Source of the DNA: a virus
Virus record (IMG/VR): IMGVR_UViG_3300034021_000678
Coordinates: 36,126-100,125 of that record
DNA: 64,000 nucleotides
Direction: 5' to 3' (one strand)
In this document: one piece after another, positions 48,743 through 56,708 of the stretch
Numbering within the stretch: the stretch's first letter is position 1
How the letters are laid out: every line of letters starts with the position of its first letter
The notes under the pieces: generated by a model
The model's database searches: none
Seen by the model: the letters and a program-made list of their open reading frames with translations, nothing else
Told to the model about the DNA's origin: nothing
Position numbers and translations under genes: made by a program

Positions 48743-50077
48743 TTATAGTGACGCTCCGACATACTTCAGAGTCGCTTCGTTTGTTCCTGCGATTGTAGAT
48801 GGTAGGCCATGGAATGCAATGTCTACTGAAATAATATCATCAGACTGCACTTTGGGAATTTCCAAGTGTGCCGTTGGTAGGTTAATGTGAAATCTTGGTA
48901 GATTACCTGTACCACCAAGAATAAATGTTAATGCAAAGGAATTTGTTACTGTTGTAAGATCAGCTAAAGCGTCTGCCAGTAACTGCCCAGAAGTATCTTT
49001 TAATGCCGCGTCTTCCTCAATGTAAGCTGTAAAGTTACCTGTAATTGCTTTATTGCCTGCAATGTGACCAATAGGACGATTCACAACACCTAAAGTTTCT
49101 GGTGTTAAGAACATAGCATTGTTTGAGAACGACATAGAGCCGCCTGTTAAAGTAATTGTATATGAGCCTGCGGTGCCTGGAGCTGTGTTATTTGCGGCAC
49201 CTGGGTATGCCGTAGTATTAGCAGCTAGTACTGTTAAAGACGTTAATTTATTACGAATGAAATTATTTGTAGCTGTAACACCTTGCGTAATAGCTGTACG
49301 AGCATCGAAGTCTGCTTCTCTAGAAATTACTGTGCCCATGCCTGACCATTCAATCATTGCAATACCGTCAACGTCAAAGTTAACATTAGCTTGGTTGATG
49401 ATGCAGTTAGCAATCTTGTAAACAACAACGTCATCTGATGCAACATCGTCATAGTCTCTATCATTGTCGTATGTGGCGCCTAGAATGAAAAATAGGTCAA
49501 ATTCGCCTAAACTAATATTGTTACCGCCAGTAAATTGAATATCTAGGTCGGTGCTGTTTGGTGCTTCGAAATTTAGGAATGTGAACGTAGTTGGTGTGTA
49601 TGTACCTAAACCTACGAATTGAGCCCATAGAACTTCTTCTACAGCGTGGTGGTTTGCAGCAGCATCCGCAATAGATGCGGGAAGTACTGTGCCTGTACCT
49701 GTTCCAGGTCCGTTAGCTACAAAGTAAGTACCGGCAGTTCCAAGCGGCGCGCCGTAAGTTGCCCATACAGTATCCCCCGCAGATAGAATTTTATACCCTG
49801 TGTTAGCTACCATAGCAGTAGCAGCTATAGAAGTTTGTACAGTTGGTCTAAATGGTCTAATATACGTTGAGAAGCTCCATTCGGCTGGGGCTAGAGCATC
49901 ATTGAATACTCGACGTCCTCTGCGTGAAACTCCGGCCGCTGTAGCCATTTCTTTTAGAACAACTTCTGAAGTCGTGTTCCCTTGTGAGAAATTGAACCCA
50001 GACATAACTGGGATTTCCCAGATGGCTGTGCCTTTCTTAAGGAATACCTTAGTATCTCTTTTTAGATAAATTGACAT
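48743..50077 (-). CDS. Major tail tube protein
   Basis: 444 residues. Opens YLKRDTKVFLKKGTAIWEIP; mid part has SLGEFDLFFILGATYDNDRD and the C-terminal half SVDIAFHGLPSTIAGTNEA. The position between the tail terminator and tail chaperones is that of the tube protein. The C-terminal half carries an Ig-like addition; residues ~90-132 hold one copy of the recurring module (VANTGYKILSAGDTVWATYG). Longer than lambda gpV (246 aa), consistent with surface insertions. Codon use is rich in preferred codons, consistent with high expression. Polymerises as the hollow tail tube. Confidence 0.85.
   Translation of the reverse strand: MSIYLKRDTKVFLKKGTAIWEIPVMSGFNFSQGNTTSEVVLKEMATAAGVSRRGRRVFNDALAPAEWSFSTYIRPFRPTVQTSIAATAMVANTGYKILSAGDTVWATYGAPLGTAGTYFVANGPGTGTGTVLPASIADAAANHHAVEEVLWAQFVGLGTYTPTTFTFLNFEAPNSTDLDIQFTGGNNISLGEFDLFFILGATYDNDRDYDDVASDDVVVYKIANCIINQANVNFDVDGIAMIEWSGMGTVISREADFDARTAITQGVTATNNFIRNKLTSLTVLAANTTAYPGAANNTAPGTAGSYTITLTGGSMSFSNNAMFLTPETLGVVNRPIGHIAGNKAITGNFTAYIEEDAALKDTSGQLLADALADLTTVTNSFALTFILGGTGNLPRFHINLPTAHLEIPKVQSDDIISVDIAFHGLPSTIAGTNEATLKYVGASL
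49682..49810 (-). repeat. Recurring 45-residue virion module, copy F
   Basis: Reads VANTGYKILSAGDTVWATYG then GTYFVANGPGTGTGTVL, inserted in the N-terminal third of the tail tube protein. Confidence 0.75.
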
Positions 50078-50107
50078 TATTTATTTTCCTTCTGACCAAG
50101 CTTTCGC

Positions 50108-50569
50108 TTAGTAATGAACCAGAATAGACATTTCGCCTATTGCAATGGGTTCTAGGGCTCCTTCGTCCGTTGATATATTGAGAATCTTTATATCGTGGGT
50201 ATACTGGGTAGCGCCTTGTTTATCAATATATGCTAATCTTCCGTTAGCCTCTATTAAAGTCTCTAAGTCCTCTAACACACTATCTAATTTAGTGAGGGGA
50301 GTTTCTTCATTTACGAATACGACTATTCTACAATTTAAAAATCTATCCCTATACTGAGCAGTTTGATAGGTTCTATTTTCTGACCCCGCTATTACAGATA
50401 TAGCTGGAAAATCATTTAGATCTTCCATATATTTTAACTTATTAAAAACTTGCCCAGATATATTAGAAACAAACTCTCCTGTACCATCTATACTTTTAAA
50501 TAGCGCCACAAGAGAATCTGTTATAGCCGTACGTCTGCTGCTAAATAATCTACTTCTATCTAAAGCCAT
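50108..50569 (-). CDS. Tail terminator/completion protein
   Basis: 153 residues: TAITDSLVALFKSIDGTGEF, NDFPAISVIAGSENRTYQ, then CRIVVFVNEETPLTKLDSVL and a final GEMSILVHY strand. The alpha/beta pattern, with a loop-strand-helix order and size, matches lambda gpU/phage tail terminators, and the position directly before the tube gene agrees. It caps the tail so that it can join the head. One base separates it from the upstream 718-residue neck protein gene. Confidence 0.7.
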   Translation of the reverse strand: MALDRSRLFSSRRTAITDSLVALFKSIDGTGEFVSNISGQVFNKLKYMEDLNDFPAISVIAGSENRTYQTAQYRDRFLNCRIVVFVNEETPLTKLDSVLEDLETLIEANGRLAYIDKQGATQYTHDIKILNISTDEGALEPIAIGEMSILVHY

Positions 50570-50570
50570 A

Positions 50571-52727
50571 TTATACCCGTCCTATACTTACAGACCTAGC
50601 GTATCTTTTATTATTATTCGTTAGAATGTTTCTAACAGCTAAACTTATCAGGTCCACTGGGTCTCTATTAAGATTATTCCAAGGAGAAGCACCTCTATCT
50701 TTTGAAAATACATCATAAGGATTAGACATGTACTGCACCACTATCCTTCTAGAGTTTGCACTAGTAACCTTAGCGGAATCTGCTAGTCTGCCTGTTCTAT
50801 TTTGTAATCTCGGGCCCCCTATCATTAATTTTTTCACTTCGGAAGACAGACTATAGTTTATTAAAGCCACCAAACTTTCTGATCTAGTACGTGCATTCTG
50901 CGATACGGGGGCAGTACCTTGATAAGTACTTATACTTTTAGTACCGGGGGGATTTTTTGTGTTTTTGGGTTTTTTTAACACTACAGGCACAACGGGGCCA
51001 TCTTTGCTCATGCCTTTAGAAATATTGGTTTTGGGAACTTTTTTAGTTACAGTTTTAGCCTTAGCGGGTTTCGATTTAAGGTCAAAATTGTGAAGCCCAC
51101 TAGCTATGGCTAAAGACTTTACAAAACTATCGGAGCCTGGGAGTTTAACTTTGCCCTCTAAAGCATCCATTTTTGACATAGCTTCTTCTATACCATTTTC
51201 CAGTATTCCTTTTGCTATACTTATAAACGTCTTTGAAAGAGTACCTTTAGCACCATTGGATACATCAGTACCCCACAATCCAACTCGGCCCCCGACTAGA
51301 AAATCCTTGTATTCTACACCTAGGCCTGTTATACTTATTTCTGTTGTTCTTTTAATAAATTCATTTCTTTTGAACGCGCGCGGCATACCTGTTTCACTGT
51401 CTGTTATAACCCAATTATATTCTGTGTAATTTATCTCTTGGTTTTTTAAGATATGTAAAATTGCCGCCCTAGTTAAGGGATCATCATTAGCCACTACTAG
51501 CTTTCCATTTTCATCAGTAAAACTAGTAAATAAACTATCTACCTTCATAGCTATAAAGAACAATCTTTCTAAAGCTGGGGCCATTTTTGCTGCTTTATGA
51601 ACTTCTGGGTGATCAACATCAATTTCAGAAATTCGTTTAGCCATTACAGCGGCTTCGTATATATTAAAAGTAGCTAACCCCACAATATGCTCCCACTCTA
51701 AGTTTATTCTTGCAGAACCTTGAGATTGTTTTGCTTTTTCTAAGAAAGCAATAGGAAGCTGTATATTTCCTGCTATAACTTTAACAGCTGCTTCATATTG
51801 TGCAGCGTCTGTAGGCACTACTTTTTCTATAGAGGGGTAAAGACCTACGCTAGGTGCTCCTGTAATGCTGGCAGGGTCTACGCTGAAAGATATTTTTGTT
51901 TCTATCAATGTATATTTAGTGTTAACGCCATCCTTAAAAGAATATAGATGCTGTATTAAAGGATTAATTTTTTTATCGTAGGTTGAGCCATCTTCCCTAG
52001 GAACAGGCTTAATAGGCTTACCTGTTTTATCAAAAACCGGGTCTCCAATTTGGCTATTTGTAGCACTTATAAAAGCGTCAGCATCTTGTTCAAAATATGA
52101 TTCTTTAGCATTATCATTTTCAAGTTCATCAATTATTTGTGCAACTCTAGCTTCAATACGTTTTCTAGAGTCTGCTTTTAGTTGTTCTACAGATTGGTCG
52201 CTGGTTATAAAAATTTCTTCAAAGTTATCTGATTCAAAACTATCGTCTACTTTTAAAGCGTCTCTTATATTAGGGGGTAAATAAGGTTTAGTAGATCTTA
52301 ATAATACTGCTCTTGCAGGATCGGCGTGCAAACCATTAAAAGCATTAAATTCTTTTATAAGAGATAAATTGTTTTGTACAATTGACGATACCGTACTCTC
52401 AGATGTTTCGTTTAGCACGTAAAAAATATCGTTTTGAAGAGAAATTAAAAAGTCCGTAAGAAAGCTGTTAACAGCAGTAGTATTTTGCTTATTGATAGTT
52501 TTAAAAATATTTAGAGCGTCTTTTATAGAGTGCACTTTTTGTAGTACTCCGCCGCCTAGTCTATTAATAAACCCTCGAAGCGGTCCTGTGCCGCTAATAG
52601 ATTTACCTATTCTCCTTCTAGCCGCGTCGGAAAAATCATAAATAGAGTCGTTGCCTTTTTTTAATTCTAGGGCAAATTTATCATCAGTAACACTGATCGC
52701 AATTTTTCTTTTTGCATCTTCAACCAT
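50571..52727 (-). CDS. Large neck/head-tail connector-region protein (718 aa, C-terminal gp10-like)
   Basis: No named family covers the full length. N-terminal helices (DAARRRIGKSISGTGPLRGF; VNSFLTDFLISLQNDIFYVL) and an extended middle are followed by a basic, Lys/Pro-rich linker (KAKTVTKKVPKTNISKG) and a C-terminal ~110 residues (GGPRLQNRTGRLADSAKVT ... VQYMSNPYDVFS) that resemble HK97 gp10-type tail completion proteins. Usual gp10 proteins are 100-150 aa, so this is a large extension. Located between connector and tail terminator, as expected for gp10. Function in neck assembly is inferred. Confidence 0.6.
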   Translation of the reverse strand: MVEDAKRKIAISVTDDKFALELKKGNDSIYDFSDAARRRIGKSISGTGPLRGFINRLGGGVLQKVHSIKDALNIFKTINKQNTTAVNSFLTDFLISLQNDIFYVLNETSESTVSSIVQNNLSLIKEFNAFNGLHADPARAVLLRSTKPYLPPNIRDALKVDDSFESDNFEEIFITSDQSVEQLKADSRKRIEARVAQIIDELENDNAKESYFEQDADAFISATNSQIGDPVFDKTGKPIKPVPREDGSTYDKKINPLIQHLYSFKDGVNTKYTLIETKISFSVDPASITGAPSVGLYPSIEKVVPTDAAQYEAAVKVIAGNIQLPIAFLEKAKQSQGSARINLEWEHIVGLATFNIYEAAVMAKRISEIDVDHPEVHKAAKMAPALERLFFIAMKVDSLFTSFTDENGKLVVANDDPLTRAAILHILKNQEINYTEYNWVITDSETGMPRAFKRNEFIKRTTEISITGLGVEYKDFLVGGRVGLWGTDVSNGAKGTLSKTFISIAKGILENGIEEAMSKMDALEGKVKLPGSDSFVKSLAIASGLHNFDLKSKPAKAKTVTKKVPKTNISKGMSKDGPVVPVVLKKPKNTKNPPGTKSISTYQGTAPVSQNARTRSESLVALINYSLSSEVKKLMIGGPRLQNRTGRLADSAKVTSANSRRIVVQYMSNPYDVFSKDRGASPWNNLNRDPVDLISLAVRNILTNNNKRYARSVSIGRV

Positions 52728-53296
52728 TACATATCCCTATAGAAGTCCAGTACTCTCTTGATATGATCCGGAAAATCGGGCTTATCATTATTATGTCTAA
52801 TCGTAAAGCTAGCATGGTTCTTCTCTGGAAGATACTGCTCTTTCAAATAGTATGTGATTAAATCACAAACGGCTAACTGTAAATCAGCAGGTACTGTAGC
52901 GTACCCTGCCTTATATACAACTTTTACGGCATTGATGCCAATTGGAAAGTACTTCGGCTTCCCGTCTTCGATACGGTATATAGCATCCATATTAGTATCT
53001 ACTACATATTCTGATGCGGTTAATGCTGTATAAACAGTTTGGCTATTTTCTTCTAGCTCTTCAACAGAAACCACTTGAACGATAGGTAATTCTCTCAAAA
53101 AGATAGCGCTTACGTCCCACTTTAGAGTATGATACTCTGTTAGGTTTATAGCGTAATAGCTCGTAAAATCTCTTCCACAATACGTCCTAACTAGTTTAGA
53201 CACAGAAGGTATAATCATATTGAGTTTACCATCATCAGTGCCCCCTGTGATGTTTCTGTATGCCTTATACTGCTGTAGTGTCACTAGTTCTGTCAT
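52727..53296 (-). CDS. Head-tail connector protein (HK97 gp6-like)
   Basis: 189 residues with the usual N-terminal helical pattern VTLQQYKAYRNITGGTDDGK, KLNMIIPSVSKLVRTYCGRD, strand block IFLRELPIVQVVSVEELEE and the C-terminal VVYKAGYATVPADLQLAVCD followed by helices to the end. This is the gp6/gp15 connector signature. It forms the ring under the portal. Overlaps the next and previous genes slightly (1 bp and 32 bp). Confidence 0.8.
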   Translation of the reverse strand: MTELVTLQQYKAYRNITGGTDDGKLNMIIPSVSKLVRTYCGRDFTSYYAINLTEYHTLKWDVSAIFLRELPIVQVVSVEELEENSQTVYTALTASEYVVDTNMDAIYRIEDGKPKYFPIGINAVKVVYKAGYATVPADLQLAVCDLITYYLKEQYLPEKNHASFTIRHNNDKPDFPDHIKRVLDFYRDM

Positions 53297-53477
53297 TTTT
53301 ATCCTTGACGTACTGAAGATAAGCTTTTATAGCTAATCTAAATGCCATATAAGAAAAACCCAATGATCTGTGGTGATGAAGGCAGAAAGTATGCCAGGCA
53401 ACCTCCACGCCCCCATCATCCACGTTCATTGGGCTCTCCAAGTAGTAGGCGCCGATTTTACTCGGCGCCCACATCAT
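53265..53477 (-). CDS. Small hypothetical protein (70 aa) after capsid gene
   Basis: ATG overlaps the capsid stop (TAATGATG). The product begins MMWAPSKIGAYYLESPMNVD and contains VAWHTFCLHHHRSLGFSYMA, with three adjacent His and a Cys. It ends in a basic helix. No family recognised. Proteins of similar size and His/Cys content sit between capsid and connector in related phages. The 32-bp overlap with the connector gene supports coupled translation. Confidence 0.55.
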   Translation of the reverse strand: MMWAPSKIGAYYLESPMNVDDGGVEVAWHTFCLHHHRSLGFSYMAFRLAIKAYLQYVKDKNDRTSDTTAV

Positions 53478-56461
53478 TAAGCAGCTGCGTATCTGTAGCT
53501 TACGGCTGAAGTTCCAGAAGTGATGATGGAATCCATGCCTAGACGCTGAGTAGCAACTAGTTCGCGGTGTTGTAGACCGGGGTAGTATGCAGACTCTAGA
53601 GTTACTCCGCGCATGCGAGGTACGATAAAGTTACGTGCATTTACGGCTACAGCCATTAGCTGGCTAGCAGCTTTGGCGTTGAATTCGTCGCACATCATTA
53701 CCTTTGTTCCGTATACGTTTCCGATTTCACCAGTTAGCTTAACAGCGTTAGTACCAACTAGGTTCATGTCTTGGAATTCAGGATCTTCTAGTAGGTTGAA
53801 GTATTCTGTCTGAGATACGATGAACACCATATCACTAGGACGAATTCCCCACTTACCCATGTTCTTACGTAGAGTTAGTAGGTTAGCAGCTGTTAGCTTG
53901 TCTGATGCAAGTGCAGTTGCGGATGTTAGTTCTTTTGAGTTGTCGCGAGCTTGCTCACAAACACCATCAAAGCCGCCCGTTAGAAGACCTGTTGAGTGGC
54001 CGCCTAGAAGCATTGCATGCTCAACAGAGCGTGCGTGTGAACGAACCATCTGCTCGTTGATTAGAGGAAGGATCGCTAGGATCGTATCTTCTTCTGTTTC
54101 ATTAGCTAGGTAAGAAATTGAAAGTAATTTCTTAACTGATAATGTCTTGTTTGTTAGATCTACGCCACCGTATGGTGATCCAACTGTATCGCCGCGCTCA
54201 GATAGAGAGCCGTGTGGGGCATCTTTACCTGTGTTCGTGTATGTTTTTGTAGACACGAATTCAGCGTAACCAGCGTCAGGTAGGATAGGCATAGTCATCG
54301 TAGCTGTTGGCATGTTAATTTCACGGAATAGAGGCGCTAGAACAAGTAGGTTCTGAATATCGCGCTCGATAGCCGTTGAAACTGTGTTTTCGTAGATTTC
54401 GATAGAAGTAGCTGTAGGAGCTGCAGCACCGGACATTGCGTTCGTTGCTTTTTCTACGATTGAATTACCAAACTTCGTACCCTGGAACCCACCTTTTCCT
54501 GTTAGAACAGCGTTTAGAACGTATGCATTAACTAGGTCAGGAGTGAAAGCTTTCTTCCAGTCTGTGCCGCTTTCGCTAGAAACGAAGGTACGCTTGGACT
54601 CACGTAGAGCAGCTAGGTCCTTGCTACGGTCACGTAGGTCGGCTTCTAGAGCTTCTACTTTTGCGTCTGTTACTGCGCTTTTTTCAGCAAAAGTTTTTGC
54701 TACTTCTGCTAGAAGTTTTTCTGCACCTGATGCGCCTGCTTTTACAGCGATTTCACGTGCTTCTTCTTCTGCCTTGATGCGGAGCTTTTCAGTCTCTTCT
54801 GCAGCTTTACGAGCAGCAGTTTCTTCAGCGACAGCCATTTTTGCAGCTGCGGTAGCTGTTTTAGAAATTTCAGCTAGAAATTTCTTCATTTCTTCTTCAT
54901 TCATTTTTACATTTTCCTTAGAAGAGGGCAGTGCCTCTTGATTACCCAAGTCGGGTAGGGTGGGCACAGTAAGCCCTTTCTTAAACTCGTCCATTGATTG
55001 ATAATTTTTTACTACATTAAATTCTGCAGCTGTATTAGCAGGTATTGATACTACTGATACTTCGTATAGCTCTGCATCTTTAATTAGTAAACCTCCAGTA
55101 TCTTTTATATAGTCGGCGTCTTTAACTTTAAACCCAACAGAAAAAGTAGTTAAAATACCGTCAGAAATCAGTTTAGAGATGTAAGGATCAGCTTTGCTAA
55201 TTTTAGCTGTAATTTCTAGTCCTTTATCTGTAACCCGTAAAGAAGTACCTCGCCCTATTGGTCTGTTGTGGTCATGGTTAAATAGTATGATAGGGTTACG
55301 TAAGTAGCTTTCGGTTCCCCCTTTAGTCCAAGCTTCGGATATAATTACATCTCCTACTCTATCTGTATCTGTAGTAGATGCCATTCCCCGTATTGTAATA
55401 GTAGATGAATCCTCGGAAACAGACTTCATCTTTGATATTAATGTATAGATTCTATCTTGTTTCATTAGACTTTCTATTTTTCTTAGGGTAGAAAATTTGT
55501 GGGCTACTTCTACATCTGATGCCTCATACTTATCACCGGATTTTCTCCACACAGTAATTACTGCCGCAGGATCTTCTGGTGTTCCACTAATGCCTTGTAT
55601 ACCTGTTTCCCCGTTTCTTACTACTCGTTTAATTTTTCCACGAGCAGTTCCACCACTAGAGTTCCAAGAAACAAAATCTCCAGTCTTTAAGTCTTCAGGA
55701 GCTGCTTTTTGCATTTCTTGTTTTATATATTCATATGAGTCTTTTACGTAAGTACAAGCTAGCATGACTTTGGATACGACGTACATAGGCAAACTAATTT
55801 CTTCTGAGAGCATGCCGTTAATTTCTTCTACAGCATTTAGCATAATCCTAATCTCGGATTTAGCCATCTCTCCTTCATAGTCGTACTCTTCGTCTAGTTG
55901 TTTTTCGTATCCTTCTGACTTAATATAATCACGTGCATCACGTATATAGTCAGTTGCTAGTATAACCTTTGAAATTATATGCCCAGGTAAGTTATCCTCG
56001 TCTCCAAGCATATCATGTAATTTTTTGCCTACGTCGGCAATATCTAATAAGTAGGTAGAAATATATGAAGAGCCATGTTCTTCTTCTTCTTCGTATTCTT
56101 CGTCCATACTCTTTTTTTCGTCTAGCCTATCCATAGTTGCTACTTTAGCACGGGACCAACTAAACCCAGCGTCTCCGCCCCATAAAGCCCAGGCCACGCG
56201 GCCGGGGGAAGGATAACCTTCTTCTCCTGGGCTAAACCCTTGAGCCTGTTTATCCACCTCGTGGCGACTAAAGAAGCTGAACATTCTTCTCACAGTGCTA
56301 GGCGAAAGCTCGGTTTTATTTTTTAGCTGATTTGCACGAGCTAATCCAACTCTTGTACCGCCACGTTTGCCATCAGCTTTCCAAGCTAGTGCTCTTTCAG
56401 CTTCTGACTTCATACCATCGGATGGCACTAGGCTGATATTTTGACCTCTATACTTCACCAT
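53477..56461 (-). CDS. Polyprotein: accessory domains + Tudor-like + S78 prohead protease + scaffold + HK97 major capsid
   Basis: A single 994-residue frame. Residues 1-105: phage domain with RGGTRVGLARANQLKNKT, LSPSTVRRMFSFFSRHEVDK and GRVAWALWGGDAG. 133-183 and 202-252: duplicated helical unit (LPGHIISKVILATDYIRDAR; LPMYVVSKVMLACTYVKDSY). 255-330: DUF2945/Tudor-like (KTGDFVSWNSSGGTARGKIK). 350-490: S78 prohead protease, with H396 in NHDHNRPIGR and S441 in TTFSVGFKV. 520-640: scaffold coiled coil. 640-994: HK97-fold capsid (EHAMLLGGHSTGLLTGGFDG; VTLESAYYPGLQ). Most phages encode protease and capsid separately. An internal start at M520 may give free capsid precursor. Confidence 0.93.
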   Translation of the reverse strand: MVKYRGQNISLVPSDGMKSEAERALAWKADGKRGGTRVGLARANQLKNKTELSPSTVRRMFSFFSRHEVDKQAQGFSPGEEGYPSPGRVAWALWGGDAGFSWSRAKVATMDRLDEKKSMDEEYEEEEEHGSSYISTYLLDIADVGKKLHDMLGDEDNLPGHIISKVILATDYIRDARDYIKSEGYEKQLDEEYDYEGEMAKSEIRIMLNAVEEINGMLSEEISLPMYVVSKVMLACTYVKDSYEYIKQEMQKAAPEDLKTGDFVSWNSSGGTARGKIKRVVRNGETGIQGISGTPEDPAAVITVWRKSGDKYEASDVEVAHKFSTLRKIESLMKQDRIYTLISKMKSVSEDSSTITIRGMASTTDTDRVGDVIISEAWTKGGTESYLRNPIILFNHDHNRPIGRGTSLRVTDKGLEITAKISKADPYISKLISDGILTTFSVGFKVKDADYIKDTGGLLIKDAELYEVSVVSIPANTAAEFNVVKNYQSMDEFKKGLTVPTLPDLGNQEALPSSKENVKMNEEEMKKFLAEISKTATAAAKMAVAEETAARKAAEETEKLRIKAEEEAREIAVKAGASGAEKLLAEVAKTFAEKSAVTDAKVEALEADLRDRSKDLAALRESKRTFVSSESGTDWKKAFTPDLVNAYVLNAVLTGKGGFQGTKFGNSIVEKATNAMSGAAAPTATSIEIYENTVSTAIERDIQNLLVLAPLFREINMPTATMTMPILPDAGYAEFVSTKTYTNTGKDAPHGSLSERGDTVGSPYGGVDLTNKTLSVKKLLSISYLANETEEDTILAILPLINEQMVRSHARSVEHAMLLGGHSTGLLTGGFDGVCEQARDNSKELTSATALASDKLTAANLLTLRKNMGKWGIRPSDMVFIVSQTEYFNLLEDPEFQDMNLVGTNAVKLTGEIGNVYGTKVMMCDEFNAKAASQLMAVAVNARNFIVPRMRGVTLESAYYPGLQHRELVATQRLGMDSIITSGTSAVSYRYAAA
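54904..54922 (-). promoter_or_regulatory. Internal ribosome binding site and start for the capsid precursor
   Basis: Minus strand has AAGGAA followed 9 bases later by ATG at 54904, codon 520 of the polyprotein. Translation from here gives scaffold plus capsid (475 aa), about the size of HK97 gp5 with its delta domain. Confidence 0.6.
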
Positions 56462-56708
56462 TGGTTTGTTTTTCTCTAGCTTTAATAGGCTTCTTGATTA
56501 CAGTACGTTTTTGTAATCTTTCAACTTGGCTAGCTACATGTTTCATGGCGCGAGCAAACGTTAGGAAATACAATTTCATTCTAACTGCCCTATAGGGCGG
56601 AGCTAAATCATCGTACTGAGCAGCTGTAATTTCTAAAGGATTTACTTTTTTATCTATTAAAAACTTTGCAACATCGCGCGCCATAGCTGTTGCGGGTGTT
56701 CTATTCAT
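56448..56708 (-). CDS. Small basic hypothetical protein (86 aa)
   Basis: ATG 56708 overlaps the portal stop (ATGAATAG), giving MNRTPATAMARDVAKFLIDK; the longer frame runs into the portal gene out of frame. The protein is helical and basic (MKHVASQVERLQKRTVIKKP) and ends KAREKQTNGEV, overlapping the capsid polyprotein start by 14 bp. No family recognised. It lies between portal and protease, where some phages have small head-assembly factors. Confidence 0.55.
   Translation of the reverse strand: MNRTPATAMARDVAKFLIDKKVNPLEITAAQYDDLAPPYRAVRMKLYFLTFARAMKHVASQVERLQKRTVIKKPIKAREKQTNGEV

Noticed and set aside
48719-48750. Plus-strand promoter TTGACC-17-TTATAG
   Set aside because: Arises from the inverted repeat of the minus-strand promoter; no plus-strand gene follows.
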